Source: Bacillus pinisoli (GTDB lineage: Bacteria; Bacillota; Bacilli; Bacillales; SA4). Taken from it: a DNA stretch of 64,000 nucleotides. The DNA is taken from assembly GCF_023036475.1 (NCBI RefSeq), contig NZ_JAJQKI010000013.1, positions 1 through 64,000 on the forward strand, given 5' to 3'. Shown piece by piece: positions 8,186 through 17,727 of this stretch. The notes under the pieces were generated by a model. The model was not told where the DNA came from. It did not search any database and saw only the letters and a program-made list of their open reading frames with translations. Made by a program: the position numbers and the translations under genes. Every line of letters begins with the position of its first letter. Within the stretch, counting starts at the first letter, position 1.

Positions 8186-9361
8186 ATGAATTCACGATTC
8201 ATTGCTGTAATCGTACTGTTGTTAATTAGTATCTGCTCTCCCTTAAGTGTACAAGCTTCTACTCCCTCTATCCAAGACAGAGTAATTGATGATCAGTTAG
8301 ACAGGCTAGGAATAGAAGAAATAAGAAAGTTTTGGGATGACGTCGTACAGGATTATGGGGGATACCTACCTGAAAGCCAAAAGGGAAGTTTTATGGATTT
8401 TGTAAAAGGTGAGAAAAAATTCTCGATTGAGCAATGGCTAGAAGGGATCGCCCGGTTCTTATTTCATGAATTAATTGCAAATGGAAAGCTACTTGGAACA
8501 CTTATCATGCTAACCATATTCTGTATGATTCTACAATCATTACAAAATGCGTTTGAGCAAAGCACAGTCAGCAAAGTGGCCTACGCCTTAATTTATATGG
8601 TGCTAATTATACTAGCTCTAAATAGCTTTCGAGTCGCAATATCGTATACAGAAGAAGCCATACAAACCATGATTAGCTTTATTATTGCGCTCATTCCTTT
8701 GTTACTGGCGTTAATTTCTGCTTCAGGAGGCATACTCTCTGCAGCCTTCTTCCATCCGATCATTATTTTTCTAATGAACACGAGTGGACTTCTCATTCAA
8801 TACGTAGTCTTGCCCATGCTTTTTTTATCAGCGTTACTTAGCATCGTAAGTACTTTATCAGATCATTACAAGGTTACTCAATTAGCGGAATTATTACGTA
8901 AGACAAGCATTGCGCTTTTAGGAGTCTTTTTAACAATTTTTCTAGGAGTCATTTCAGTGCAAGGTGCTTCAAGTGCAGTTGCAGATGGCATTACGGTTCG
9001 AACAGCAAAGTTTGTGACAGGAAATTTTATTCCGGTCGTGGGGCGAATGTTTACGGATGCAACAGATACAGTCATTAGTGCATCGGCTCTATTAAAAAAT
9101 ACCGTTGGGATCGTAGGGGTCATCATACTTCTCCTAATAGCTGCATTTCCAGCAATTAAGATTTTATCATTAGCATTTATTTATAAATTTGCAGCGGCAA
9201 TCCTTCAGCCGTTAGGTGGAGGGCCGGTCATTCAGTGCTTAGATATTATCGGGAAAAGTGTGATATATATCTTTGCTGCATTAGCTATTGTGTCGTTAAT
9301 GTTCTTCTTAAGTTTAACCATTATCATCGCAGCGGGTAATATCACAATTATGATGAGGTAG
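8186..9361 (+). CDS. spoIIIAE: Stage III sporulation protein AE
   Basis: This 391-residue protein has a cleavable-looking signal sequence (residues 1-25, ending VQA), an extracytoplasmic region to about residue 100, and then at least seven hydrophobic segments. SpoIIIAE is the multi-spanning membrane core of the channel. Charged family motifs such as RTAKFVTGNFIP sit between the membrane spans. AGAGGTG precedes the ATG. It is the fifth gene of the operon and ends 12 nt before spoIIIAF. Confidence 0.94.
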   Translation: MNSRFIAVIVLLLISICSPLSVQASTPSIQDRVIDDQLDRLGIEEIRKFWDDVVQDYGGYLPESQKGSFMDFVKGEKKFSIEQWLEGIARFLFHELIANGKLLGTLIMLTIFCMILQSLQNAFEQSTVSKVAYALIYMVLIILALNSFRVAISYTEEAIQTMISFIIALIPLLLALISASGGILSAAFFHPIIIFLMNTSGLLIQYVVLPMLFLSALLSIVSTLSDHYKVTQLAELLRKTSIALLGVFLTIFLGVISVQGASSAVADGITVRTAKFVTGNFIPVVGRMFTDATDTVISASALLKNTVGIVGVIILLLIAAFPAIKILSLAFIYKFAAAILQPLGGGPVIQCLDIIGKSVIYIFAALAIVSLMFFLSLTIIIAAGNITIMMR

Positions 9362-9373
9362 AGAGGTGAATCT

Positions 9374-10027
9374 ATGGAGTTTTTAACAGGTTGGATTGCT
9401 AATATCATCGTATTTATTTTGCTAGCTACTATTATTGATATGCTTCTACCAAACTCGAATCTCCAACGGTATGCGAAAATGGTAACCGGGCTACTTTTAA
9501 TTGTGATTATCTTAACACCGCTATTTAAATTTTTTAGTTACAATTTCGATGAAATCCTTGCTACAGCAACGAATTCAGCTCCAGTTGATAAAGAAAATAT
9601 AGAAAATTTAATAGAATTTAAGAAAAAAGAAATACAAGCACTAAATCGTGCATATAGTTTAGAAGAAGTGGCTGTCCAAATGAAAGAAGGAGTAAAGGAT
9701 GAGATCATGAAACGCTTCAATTTAGAAGTCTCGCACGTTTCAATTGAGGTGGATGAAACGATTGATAGGTCTTCTGACTCTACAGAGCACTTCTCCGTAA
9801 TTGTACAGCTATCAGAACAGCAAAAAGTAGAAACAGAAGATGCCATTCCTGTTGTCAAAGAAGTAAAAATTGATACAAGCCAAGAGCTCCCGAAAGAAGA
9901 GAGCAAAAGGAATGTAAATGAAAAACAAATTGTATCGTTTTTAGCTGAAGAATGGCAACTTCAGACACAACAGATCAATGTAGCAATGGAAGGGGGGGAG
10001 AGCGATCTAGATGGACAAAAAGAATAA
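9374..10027 (+). CDS. spoIIIAF: Stage III sporulation protein AF
   Basis: This 217-residue protein has two membrane segments (about residues 7-25 and 36-52) followed by a soluble domain that ends in an acidic, glutamate-rich tail. This matches SpoIIIAF, whose soluble domain has a ring-building-motif fold. GAGAGGTG precedes the ATG. The gene overlaps spoIIIAG by 17 nt, so the two are translationally coupled. Confidence 0.92.
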   Translation: MEFLTGWIANIIVFILLATIIDMLLPNSNLQRYAKMVTGLLLIVIILTPLFKFFSYNFDEILATATNSAPVDKENIENLIEFKKKEIQALNRAYSLEEVAVQMKEGVKDEIMKRFNLEVSHVSIEVDETIDRSSDSTEHFSVIVQLSEQQKVETEDAIPVVKEVKIDTSQELPKEESKRNVNEKQIVSFLAEEWQLQTQQINVAMEGGESDLDGQKE

Positions 10028-10694
10028 TCAATTCTTTCACTGGCTCCAATCATTATTTAAAAAATCATCCAATGACCAACAAACATCTGATAAGAGACTA
10101 TCAAAATATCATTATGCAATTGCCATTTTAGCTGTAGGGATCTCATTTATGCTGGTTAGTAACATGCTTACAGATTCTTCTTCATCTGCTCCGTCAGGCG
10201 AGCTAGCGGTCTTTAATCAAGATGATCCAAAGGACCAACCGACGTTTGGTAAAGAGAGTAGTGACAGTGAGGATGTTCTCCGAGAGGTTGAGAATCATTA
10301 TGAAACTCAGCTAAAGGAAATCCTTCAATCAGCTGTAGGGGTAGATGAAGTGGACATAATGGTCAATCTAGATGCCACAGAATCAAAGGTTTTTGAAAAA
10401 AATGTAACAACTCAAACACAAATTACGGACGAAACGGACCGGGAAGGGGGAAAGCGAAAAGTAGAGGATACTTCAACGGATGAGCAGCTGGTCATTATTC
10501 GTAATGGTGATACAGAAACACCTGTTACGATAAAAATTAAGAAGCCTGAAGTTAGAGGGGTCTTAATAGTAGCAAATGGTGCAGATAACATTCAGGTTAA
10601 GAAAAATATTATTGAAGCTGTCACACGTGTACTAGATGTACCAAGTCATCGCGTGTCAGTATTACCAAAGAAAAAACCTAAGGGGGAATCATAA
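10011..10694 (+). CDS. spoIIIAG: Stage III sporulation protein AG
   Basis: SpoIIIAG forms a large oligomeric ring between mother cell and forespore membranes. This 227-residue copy has one membrane segment (about residues 36-54), a serine- and aspartate-rich linker, and the C-terminal ring-building domain that includes GVDEVDIMVNL and EVRGVLIVANGAD. A GGGGGGAGAG ribosome site lies within the end of spoIIIAF. It ends one base before the spoIIIAH start codon. Confidence 0.94.
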   Translation: MDKKNNQFFHWLQSLFKKSSNDQQTSDKRLSKYHYAIAILAVGISFMLVSNMLTDSSSSAPSGELAVFNQDDPKDQPTFGKESSDSEDVLREVENHYETQLKEILQSAVGVDEVDIMVNLDATESKVFEKNVTTQTQITDETDREGGKRKVEDTSTDEQLVIIRNGDTETPVTIKIKKPEVRGVLIVANGADNIQVKKNIIEAVTRVLDVPSHRVSVLPKKKPKGES

Positions 10695-11294
10695 ATGTTA
10701 TTGAAAAAGCAAACAGTTTGGTTATTAACAATGTTAAGTTTAGTCGTTGTATTATCAGTCTATTATGTAACGTCACCAGAAACTACTGGAGACAATCTGG
10801 CTTATGAAGAGACAGCAACAGAAGAAGCGACAGAAAACACGGAAGGTACTGAAGAGGCAACTGCTGCAGAAGGTGAAGAAGTAGTAGTTGAAGAATCGAC
10901 GGAAGAAGCAGAAGATGGAACTGTCATCTCAAGTGTAACAAGTGATGAATTATTTACAGCCCTTCGATTAGAAATGGATGACCAACGTAGCAAGCTTGTT
11001 AGCGACCTACAAGCAATCATGGCTTCAAGTGATGTATCACCAGAACAAAAGAGTGATGCTTATGACAAAATGATTGAGGTACAAGAAGTGTCTGCGAAAG
11101 AAAGAGTACTAGAAACATTAATCAAAGCTGAATCTGATCAATATCAAGACGTGTTAGTTCGTGCAGATGGTGAAAATGTTCGTATTATTGTAAAATCTAA
11201 GGATCACACTCCAGCACAAGCTAATAAGATTATCCAGTTAGTTAGAACAGAACTTGGCAAGAAAAACGTGGCAGTTGAGTTCTCTAATAAGTAA
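10695..11294 (+). CDS. spoIIIAH: Stage III sporulation protein AH
   Basis: SpoIIIAH is the mother-cell partner of forespore SpoIIQ; their extracellular domains interlock in the intermembrane space. This 199-residue protein has one N-terminal membrane anchor (about residues 8-25), a low-complexity Glu/Thr/Ala linker (about 36-72), and a C-terminal YscJ/FliF-like domain ending KKNVAVEFSNK. It is the last gene of the operon and is followed by a terminator. The linker is more acidic than usual, which may only reflect drift. Confidence 0.94.
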   Translation: MLLKKQTVWLLTMLSLVVVLSVYYVTSPETTGDNLAYEETATEEATENTEGTEEATAAEGEEVVVEESTEEAEDGTVISSVTSDELFTALRLEMDDQRSKLVSDLQAIMASSDVSPEQKSDAYDKMIEVQEVSAKERVLETLIKAESDQYQDVLVRADGENVRIIVKSKDHTPAQANKIIQLVRTELGKKNVAVEFSNK

Positions 11295-11298
11295 GGAA

Positions 11299-11340
11299 TG
11301 CAAAAATACCTATTGGTGCTAATCAATGGGTATTTTTCTT
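11299..11340 (+). terminator. Terminator of the spoIIIA operon
   Basis: AAATACCTATTG and CAATGGGTATTT pair around a short loop and are followed by TTTCTTTT. It lies 5 nt after the spoIIIAH stop. Confidence 0.8.
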
Positions 11341-11381
11341 TTAACTACACCTGTTCGACATCATCTCGTTTGTCTATATAT

Positions 11382-11577
11382 AAGGCTCTTTTCTAAAACT
11401 TTGTTGCTTTTTAATCTTATTTTTCAGCAATTTCGCTATATTTAGTAGGGTTAAACTGATTTCTTAAGATTAGAAAAGAGCAACTCTCTAGATTTAAATA
11501 GAGACTTTGTACTACCAAGTAAAAATCCGTCTTATGGGATTTTTACGAAAGCAACAATCTATACGAAGACAGCCCTA
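11382..11577 (+). repeat. MITE-like intergenic element, copy B (full length)
   Basis: This 196-bp copy begins AAGGCTCTTTTCT and ends CGAAGACAGCC, imperfect terminal inverted repeats. The first half folds by pairing the left end with AGAAAAGAGC; the second half forms a stem from GTAAAAATCC and GGATTTTTAC. It is very similar to copy H at 61.8 kb. A short open frame crossing its right half is fortuitous. Confidence 0.88.
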
Positions 11578-12036
11578 TTTAAGAAACCGTCTTTTTGTAC
11601 CTCTGCATAAAAGATATCGGAAATGGAGGATGCACTTAAATGTTTTCGAGTATGTCCTCTACAACACTCCATCTACTATGAATAACTTCACATTTATTGA
11701 TTTAGATCTTGAAATACTTATCTAGTATGCCAAAAAGGATAAAATTTATTATGCATAATAGTGAGAGTCAAAGATATCTGTTAAAGTATCCCAGGATAAT
11801 ATATTGGGAGTGTATGATACATCAGTCAAATGAATAACAGTTAAGATGTTTAAGTGTATTTAGATAAGATGTGGTATGACTAGATTTGAAAGATTGATTA
11901 TTAGTATATTAGAAAAGTAAAAAATGAGGTTTGTAAAAAGAATTGGTATTAGTAAACACCATTTAAAAAAGATTAAACCGAAAAATTATCAATTTTTCGG
12001 TAGCATTTTACCGGGCTTTTCTTATAAAATATAGAT
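11578..12036. other. Intergenic stretch upstream of accB with one perfect inverted repeat
   Basis: No gene is supported in this AT-rich stretch. It holds a perfect 11-bp inverted repeat, ACCGAAAAATT at 11977-11987 and AATTTTTCGGT at 11991-12001, separated by 3 bases. On the minus strand it is followed by a T-rich run; on the plus strand it is not. It could be an operator of the accBC promoter that lies 36 bp downstream, or a minus-strand terminator. Confidence 0.6.
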
Positions 12037-12065
12037 AGGACAAACTTTTAGGAGTAGGCTATAAT
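12037..12065 (+). promoter_or_regulatory. Candidate sigma-A promoter of accB
   Basis: AGGACA at 12037-12042 and a consensus TATAAT at 12060-12065 are 17 bp apart. The start of transcription would fall about 70 nt before accB. Confidence 0.55.
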
Positions 12066-12140
12066 TTCTCATCATAAAGTTGTTTAATGTCCTAAAAAAT
12101 ATTATCCTAATTAGTAATAAAAGGGTAAAGGAGAGTTATC

Positions 12141-12644
12141 ATGTTGAAAATACAAGAAATCCGTGAATTAATAAAATTAATTGATCAAGCATCAATCGAT
12201 GAATTCAGTTATGAGCATGAAGGCTCAAAAATTAAAATGAAAAAGCACCAAAATCAAACAACAGTTGTAAGTCAAACGCAAGTGGCAGAGCCGGTGAATC
12301 AGCTACAAACACCTGTGCAACAAGCAGTTCAGCCAGCTGTTCAAGCAGCTCCAGCTCCTGTAGCAAAGGTGGAAGAACCTGCTCCAGTAAAGGCTGAAGA
12401 TCCGAATTTACATAAGATTGTCTCACCAATGGTAGGAACATTTTATTCAGCACCAAATCCTGAATCTGGTCCATTCGTAAAAGTAGGCGATAAAGTAAAT
12501 AAAGATAGTGTTGTATGTATCGTTGAAGCTATGAAGCTTTTTAATGAGATTGAAGCAGAAGTGACTGGGGAAATTGTTGAGATTTTAGTTGAAAATGGAC
12601 AACTAGTAGAATATGGCCAACCAATGTTTCTGGTAAAATCTTAA
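12141..12644 (+). CDS. accB: Acetyl-CoA carboxylase biotin carboxyl carrier protein
   Basis: AccB carries the biotin that shuttles carboxyl groups from AccC to the carboxyltransferase in the first step of fatty-acid synthesis. The C-terminal biotinyl domain carries EAMK with the acceptor Lys132; the following residues LFNEIEAE are the usual context. A proline/alanine/glutamine-rich linker spans about residues 45-90. AAAGGAGAG precedes the ATG. It is 167 residues, normal for Bacillus, and lies 15 nt before accC, with which it forms an operon. Confidence 0.97.
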   Translation: MLKIQEIRELIKLIDQASIDEFSYEHEGSKIKMKKHQNQTTVVSQTQVAEPVNQLQTPVQQAVQPAVQAAPAPVAKVEEPAPVKAEDPNLHKIVSPMVGTFYSAPNPESGPFVKVGDKVNKDSVVCIVEAMKLFNEIEAEVTGEIVEILVENGQLVEYGQPMFLVKS

Positions 12645-12659
12645 TAGGGAGCGTTCTTA

Positions 12660-14012
12660 ATGATTAAAAAATTGTTAATTGCAAATAGAGGAGAAATTGC
12701 GGTTCGGATTATTCGAGCATGCCGAGAGTTAGATATTGAAACTGTCGCTGTATTCTCTGAAGCTGACCGAGAGGCTCTACATGTTCAACTAGCAGATGAG
12801 GCATATTGTATTGGACCTACTCCATCTAAAGAAAGCTATCTAAACATGACTAATATTATTAGTGTGGCAACTTTAACAGGATGCGACGCTATTCATCCAG
12901 GATATGGTTTTCTTGCTGAGAATGCTGACTTTGCAGAGATCTGTAGAGAATGCAATATCACGTTTGTTGGTCCAAGTCCTGAGGCTATATCCAAAATGGG
13001 GACGAAGGACGTTGCAAGAGAAACAATGAGAGAAGCAGGAGTGCCGATTGTTCCAGGTTCAAAGGGGATCATTAAAGACGAAGAGGAAGCACTTGCTCTT
13101 GCAAACGAAATGGGATACCCTGTCATTATAAAGGCAACTGCCGGTGGTGGCGGAAAAGGTATTCGAGTTGCTAAGACTGAGCAGGACCTAATTAAAGGTC
13201 TTCGAATTACACAGCAGGAAGCGGCTACTGCTTTTGGTAATCCAGGTGTTTATATTGAAAAATACATCGAAGATTTCAGACATGTGGAAATTCAAGTATT
13301 AGCAGATAATCATGGGAATGTCATACACTTAGGTGAACGCGATTGTTCCATTCAAAGACGCTTGCAAAAATTAGTAGAGGAAACTCCTTCTCCTGCACTT
13401 AGTAGTGAGGTTCGTGAGCAAATGGGACACGCTGCTGTTAAAGCAGCACAGGCTGTTAATTATTCAGGAGCTGGTACGATAGAGTTTATCTTTGATCATC
13501 ATCAACAAAAGTTTTATTTCATGGAGATGAATACTAGAATTCAAGTAGAGCACCCTGTAACAGAAATGGTAACAGGAATTGACTTGATTAAGGAAATGAT
13601 TAAGGTAGCTTCAGGTGAAGTTCTTTCAATTAAGCAAGAGGACGTTACCTATAACGGATGGGCGATCGAGTGTAGAATAAATGCTGAAAATCCAGCAAAG
13701 AATTTTATGCCATCTGCTGGTAAAATAGAAATGTACCTACCACCAGGTGGACTAGGTGTCCGAGTGGATTCTGCGGCTTACCCAGGTTATACGATACCAC
13801 CTTATTATGATTCAATGATTGCTAAGCTCATTACGTATGGTGCTACTAGAGAAGAGGCAATCGCTAGAATGAAAAGAGCATTAAGTGAATTTGTCATTGA
13901 AGGAATTCATACAACGATTCCTTTTCACTTAAAATTAATGGAACATGAAAAGTTTGTGGAAGGTGACTTCAATACAAAGTTTCTTGAAATGTATGAGGTT
14001 ATAAAGAAGTAA
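12660..14012 (+). CDS. accC: Acetyl-CoA carboxylase biotin carboxylase subunit
   Basis: AccC uses ATP and bicarbonate to carboxylate biotin on AccB. The 450-residue protein has the N-terminal preATP-grasp domain, the glycine-rich ATP loop [10 protein letters not shown] (about 159-168), the catalytic [14 protein letters not shown] segment (about residues 287-300) and the C-terminal biotin carboxylase domain. Length and motifs are complete. It sits between accB and yqhY, the standard Bacillus order. The carboxyltransferase subunits are not in this window. Confidence 0.97.
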   Translation: MIKKLLIANRGEIAVRIIRACRELDIETVAVFSEADREALHVQLADEAYCIGPTPSKESYLNMTNIISVATLTGCDAIHPGYGFLAENADFAEICRECNITFVGPSPEAISKMGTKDVARETMREAGVPIVPGSKGIIKDEEEALALANEMGYPVIIKATAGGGGKGIRVAKTEQDLIKGLRITQQEAATAFGNPGVYIEKYIEDFRHVEIQVLADNHGNVIHLGERDCSIQRRLQKLVEETPSPALSSEVREQMGHAAVKAAQAVNYSGAGTIEFIFDHHQQKFYFMEMNTRIQVEHPVTEMVTGIDLIKEMIKVASGEVLSIKQEDVTYNGWAIECRINAENPAKNFMPSAGKIEMYLPPGGLGVRVDSAAYPGYTIPPYYDSMIAKLITYGATREEAIARMKRALSEFVIEGIHTTIPFHLKLMEHEKFVEGDFNTKFLEMYEVIKK

Positions 14013-14034
14013 ACTACCTATAGGAGGTGTCAAG

Positions 14035-14442
14035 ATGAGTGAAAATAAAGTATTAGAAATGAACCATGAGTACGCGAGTCTCGGAAAAGTGGAGATTGCT
14101 CCTGAAGTTATTGAGGTAATTGCTAGTATTGCTTCTGCTGAGGTAGAGGGCGTAGCCTCAATGAGAGGGAACTTTGCTTCTGGAGTCGTTGAAAGATTAG
14201 GGAAAAAGAATCATGGTAAGGGTGTTAAAGTTGAGCTCACTGATGAGGGGATTACACTAGATGTTTATGTAACAATGAACTTTGGAGTTTCCATTCCAAA
14301 GGTTGCCAAAAACATTCAGGATAATGTTCGACAAACATTAGCTACCATGACAGCACTTGAAATTGATGAAGTGAATATTCACGTGGTAGGGGTTCAATTT
14401 GAAAACCAAAAGCATGAAGTAGAAATTGATCAGGAAATGTAA
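14035..14442 (+). CDS. yqhY: Asp23/Gls24 family protein (YqhY)
   Basis: This 135-residue protein belongs to the Asp23/Gls24 (DUF322) envelope-stress family. The block EVIEVIASIASAEVEGV and the repeated amphipathic beta segments are typical. In Bacillus subtilis YqhY is encoded with accBC and its loss causes accumulation of malonyl-CoA-dependent suppressor mutations in acc genes, which links it to acetyl-CoA carboxylase control. Here it follows accC by 22 nt with a TAGGAGGTG ribosome site and ends the operon at a strong terminator. Confidence 0.9.
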   Translation: MSENKVLEMNHEYASLGKVEIAPEVIEVIASIASAEVEGVASMRGNFASGVVERLGKKNHGKGVKVELTDEGITLDVYVTMNFGVSIPKVAKNIQDNVRQTLATMTALEIDEVNIHVVGVQFENQKHEVEIDQEM

Positions 14443-14449
14443 AAATGCT

Positions 14450-14478
14450 AGAGCCAAGCTTTCTTGGCTCTTTTTTTT
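14450..14478 (+). terminator. Terminator of the accB-accC-yqhY operon
   Basis: A perfect 9-bp stem, AGAGCCAAG with CTTGGCTCT around CTTT, is followed by eight T residues. Confidence 0.93.
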
Positions 14479-14521
14479 AGGCTCTTTTCTAAAACTTTTT
14501 TGCTCTCGTGAAATTCCCAAC
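14479..14521 (+). repeat. MITE-like element, fragment C
   Basis: AGGCTCTTTTCTAAAACTTT matches the left end of the repeat family, and the following CGTGAAATTCCCAAC resembles the right-half hairpin read in reverse. It is a severely deleted copy directly after the yqhY terminator. Confidence 0.6.
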
Positions 14522-14540
14522 ACACTTTTTATACGACATT

Positions 14541-14569
14541 TTTCATTATTTTGTTTAATCATGTATAAT
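14541..14569 (+). promoter_or_regulatory. Possible sigma-A promoter of the nusB operon
   Basis: TATAAT at 14564-14569 is preceded, 17 bp upstream, by the weak -35 candidate TTTCAT. A second TATAAT occurs at 14631-14636 without a convincing -35. Confidence 0.35.
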
Positions 14570-14695
14570 GAGACTGAAAATAATTTATCATTAGTCAGTT
14601 AAGACTAAGAAGAAATAGGTTTATCTATTGTATAATGCAATCTTATGATATGATTTCTCTTAGAAAAATTGGAACTACTTAAAGGAGTATGAAAT

Positions 14696-15091
14696 ATGAA
14701 CAGAAGACAAGCAAGAGAAAAAGCACTTCAAGTCCTTTTTCATTTAGATCTTAACGAACAAGAGCCTCAAATTGCCATCTCAAATGTACTAGAGGAAGAA
14801 GCAACGGATTCATTTTTGGAGGAGCTTGTCTTTGGAACAACCTCACATAAAGAAGAGATTGATACGATTATAAAGGGGAACTTAGAAAACTGGACGATAG
14901 AGCGAATCGGTAATGTGGACCGTGCAATTCTTAGGATAGCTATTTATGAAATGAAATTTGCCTCATCTATACCAACTAATGTGAGTATGAATGAAGCCAT
15001 TGAACTTGCAAAAACGTTTGGAGATGACGATTCAAGTAAGTTCATCAACAGTGTTCTATCAAAAGTAAAGGATCAATTACCAGTTAAATAA
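14696..15091 (+). CDS. nusB: Transcription antitermination factor NusB
   Basis: NusB binds boxA RNA with NusE (S10) and supports antitermination of ribosomal RNA transcription. The 131-residue all-helical protein begins with the arginine-rich [15 protein letters not shown], the RNA-binding helix, and contains [13 protein letters not shown] and [20 protein letters not shown], all family signatures. AAAGGAG precedes the ATG. In Bacillus subtilis the next gene is folD, but here xseA follows after 80 nt. Confidence 0.96.
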   Translation: MNRRQAREKALQVLFHLDLNEQEPQIAISNVLEEEATDSFLEELVFGTTSHKEEIDTIIKGNLENWTIERIGNVDRAILRIAIYEMKFASSIPTNVSMNEAIELAKTFGDDDSSKFINSVLSKVKDQLPVK

Positions 15092-15171
15092 TTCCGAACA
15101 CATTGTGTAAGGAACAAAGATTTACAAAAGAGTTTAAAAAAATAGTTGATGACCAGGATAGGGGGAGGATC

Positions 15172-16530
15172 ATGTCTGAAATAAGGTATTTAACAGTTAC
15201 TGCATTAACAAAATACATTAAGAAAAAATTTGATGTTGATCCTCATATGCAAAGTGTGCTATTAAAAGGTGAAATATCTAACTTTAAACAGCATAGTAGA
15301 GGTCATATGTACTTTACGATTAAGGATGAAAATGCCCGAATTCAAGCAGTCATGTTCTCAACGAATAATCGCATGATAAAATTTAAGCCAGAGAACGGGA
15401 TGAAGGTACTGATTAAGGGAGATATATCAGTATATGAACCGAATGGAAATTATCAACTATATGTAACCGAGATGCAGCCCGATGGAATTGGAAGCTTATT
15501 TCTAGCTTATGAAGAACTGAAAAAGAAGCTCGAACAAGAAGGATTGTTTTCATCAGTACATAAAAAACCCATCCCCAAGTACCCCGAAAGAATTGGTGTT
15601 ATAACGTCTCCAACAGGAGCGGCTGTACGAGATATCCTCATTACGATTAAAAGAAGATACCCAATTGGTGAAATCATTATCTTACCAACCCTTGTACAAG
15701 GAGAATATGCAGCACCGTCTATCGTTAAATCAATAAAAAAAGCAAATGAGTTAGGGAATCTGGACGTCCTTATTGTAGGTAGAGGTGGAGGGTCCATTGA
15801 GGAACTATGGGCATTTAATGAGGAAGCTGTCGCACGTGCCATTTTTGAATCTAATGTCCCTGTGATCTCGGCAGTTGGACATGAAACGGATTTTACTATT
15901 GCCGACTTTGTAGCTGATCTACGTGCACCTACCCCTACAGGAGCAGCTGAACTAGCTGTTCCACATATAGATGAGTTAGTTGAAAGAATTAATCAGCGCC
16001 GTACGAGGCTAACGAGAGCGATGAAAGAGAAGGCTCAGTCTGAACGAAAGCGGTTAGTACACTTACAAAAATCCTATGCGTTTAGGTATCCTAAACAATT
16101 ATATAACCAAAAAGAACAACAATTAGATCGTTTACTCGATTCATTGCAAAGAGAAAGTAGACGATTCATTGAACAAAAAACGCGTCAGCTAGAAAAAGTA
16201 AGTGCAAAGCTTACTCAACGCCACCCAGCAGCTCAAGTTCAATGGCAAATCGAACGTCATAGCAGATTGAATAAGGAAATGAAAAAACTGATGTTAGATG
16301 TCTTAAATAAAAATGAACAACGATTCTCTCTTAGCCTTTCACGATTAGAAGGATTGAGTCCTTTAAAGATTATGGATAGAGGATATAGCATTGTTTATTC
16401 AGAAAATGAAGAACAAATCGTGAAATCAACCGGCCAAGTGTCAACAGGGGACACGATCAAAGTGAGACTGAAAGATGGTTCATTGAATTGTAAAATTAAC
16501 GGGATTGAGGGGGAACCAGTAAATGAGTAA
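15172..16530 (+). CDS. xseA: Exodeoxyribonuclease VII large subunit
   Basis: XseA is the catalytic subunit of exonuclease VII, a single-strand-specific DNase. The N-terminal OB-fold (about residues 5-100) is followed by the catalytic domain with [23 protein letters not shown] and [11 protein letters not shown], then a long coiled-coil region that binds XseB. I place the start at the ATG at 15172 after GGGGGAGG; this gives 452 residues, the family length. A frame extending 23 codons upstream has no similarity. It overlaps xseB by 8 nt. Confidence 0.95.
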   Translation: MSEIRYLTVTALTKYIKKKFDVDPHMQSVLLKGEISNFKQHSRGHMYFTIKDENARIQAVMFSTNNRMIKFKPENGMKVLIKGDISVYEPNGNYQLYVTEMQPDGIGSLFLAYEELKKKLEQEGLFSSVHKKPIPKYPERIGVITSPTGAAVRDILITIKRRYPIGEIIILPTLVQGEYAAPSIVKSIKKANELGNLDVLIVGRGGGSIEELWAFNEEAVARAIFESNVPVISAVGHETDFTIADFVADLRAPTPTGAAELAVPHIDELVERINQRRTRLTRAMKEKAQSERKRLVHLQKSYAFRYPKQLYNQKEQQLDRLLDSLQRESRRFIEQKTRQLEKVSAKLTQRHPAAQVQWQIERHSRLNKEMKKLMLDVLNKNEQRFSLSLSRLEGLSPLKIMDRGYSIVYSENEEQIVKSTGQVSTGDTIKVRLKDGSLNCKINGIEGEPVNE

Positions 16531-16762
16531 AGAAAAGAAACTTTCCTTCGAAGAAGCGATGGAGCAGCTTGAAGAAATTGTAGAAAAATTAGAAGAAGGC
16601 GATGTCCCTTTAGAAAAGGCAATTGAATATTTTCAGGACGGTATGTCTCTTTCGAAGCTATGTCATGATAAATTGAAAACAATTGAAAAGCAGATGGACA
16701 AGCTACTTCAGGATAATGGTGAACTGCAGCCGTTCCAAATCCAGGAGGAGGAAAAAGAGTGA
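16523..16762 (+). CDS. xseB: Exodeoxyribonuclease VII small subunit
   Basis: XseB is the small helical subunit that decorates the XseA coiled coil. The protein is 79 residues. Its [18 protein letters not shown] start and the [13 protein letters not shown] motif are family hallmarks. The ATG lies within the end of xseA with a GAGGGGGA ribosome site, and the stop overlaps the ispA GTG start, so the three genes are coupled. Confidence 0.95.
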   Translation: MSKEKKLSFEEAMEQLEEIVEKLEEGDVPLEKAIEYFQDGMSLSKLCHDKLKTIEKQMDKLLQDNGELQPFQIQEEEKE

Positions 16763-17655
16763 GTGTGACTCGTTTTCAAGAATTTTTGTCCATCCAAAAA
16801 AACCAATTTGAAGAGACACTTTATGCATCACTTGAAAAAATATCTGCACCTAAAAGCCTAGTAGAGGCGATGAACTATTCCTTACAAGCTGGGGGGAAAC
16901 GTCTACGTCCACTTTTATTATTTGCAACATTAAATGGCTTTCATAAAGACCCTAAATGGGGATTACCCATTGCCGTTTCCTTAGAGATGGTCCATACATA
17001 TTCATTAATTCATGATGATTTACCAAGCATGGATGATGACGACCTTAGAAGAGGCAAACCAACCAATCATAAGGTGTTTGGGGAAGCACATGCCATTCTA
17101 GCAGGGGATGCCTTACTTACATATAGCTTTCAAGTATTAGCTGAACTCAATCATGAAGAAATTAGTCCAGAAAAAAAAATGCGACTCATACTAGAATTGT
17201 CTAGGGCAGCTGGTCCAGAAGGAATGGTTGGGGGACAGGTTGCAGACCTAGAAGGAGAACGAAAATCCCTTTCACTACGCGAGCTAGAGTATATCCATGA
17301 AAGAAAAACGGGGAAACTACTTGAATATTCCATTATTGCAGGTGGAATTGTTGCAGATGCTTCTGAGGAACAGATTCAACATCTAAGAAGTTTTGCTTTT
17401 CATTTAGGCTTAGCCTTTCAAATTAGAGACGATATTCTGGATATTGAAGGAACAGTAGAGGAAATTGGAAAACCAATTGGTTCTGATGAGCATAACCAAA
17501 AAAGTACCTATCCATCAGTGTTGACTTTAGAAGGTGCGAAAGAGAAATTAACGCAACACATACATCAGGCCAAGTACGCTCTTTCACAAATACCAGATAT
17601 GGACTCCTTTTACTTAGAAGAAATCTGTAATCTAATTGCCGATCGAAAAAACTAG
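16759..17655 (+). CDS. ispA: Farnesyl diphosphate synthase (IspA)
   Basis: This prenyltransferase condenses isopentenyl diphosphate with dimethylallyl and geranyl diphosphate to give farnesyl diphosphate. The 298-residue protein has the first aspartate-rich motif DDLPSMDD (Asp86-87), the second motif DDILD (Asp224-225), and the GGKRLRP substrate-binding block. The GTG start overlaps the xseB stop, with CAGGAGGAGG just upstream. It is the last gene before the OLE RNA, and with dxs it brackets the OLE/oapA module. Confidence 0.95.
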   Translation: MSVTRFQEFLSIQKNQFEETLYASLEKISAPKSLVEAMNYSLQAGGKRLRPLLLFATLNGFHKDPKWGLPIAVSLEMVHTYSLIHDDLPSMDDDDLRRGKPTNHKVFGEAHAILAGDALLTYSFQVLAELNHEEISPEKKMRLILELSRAAGPEGMVGGQVADLEGERKSLSLRELEYIHERKTGKLLEYSIIAGGIVADASEEQIQHLRSFAFHLGLAFQIRDDILDIEGTVEEIGKPIGSDEHNQKSTYPSVLTLEGAKEKLTQHIHQAKYALSQIPDMDSFYLEEICNLIADRKN

Positions 17656-17692
17656 AAGTAGAAGTTAAGCCCTATTTAGGCGCTATGATTCA

Positions 17693-17721
17693 TTGAGCAA
17701 AATGATAAATTGTGGTATAGT
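17693..17721 (+). promoter_or_regulatory. Candidate promoter of the OLE RNA
   Basis: TTGAGC at 17693-17698 and TATAGT at 17716-17721 are exactly 17 bp apart. Transcription would begin around 17728, just before the conserved structured region. A promoter between ispA and the RNA would let OLE accumulate independently of the upstream operon. Confidence 0.6.
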
Positions 17722-17727
17722 AAGCTT

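Noticed and set aside
11507..11725. 72-codon open frame between spoIIIAH and accB
   Set aside because: It begins inside repeat copy B, has no ribosome site and no familiar sequence.
11728..11838. 36-codon ATG frame
   Set aside because: No ribosome site, not like any known small protein, in AT-rich non-coding sequence.
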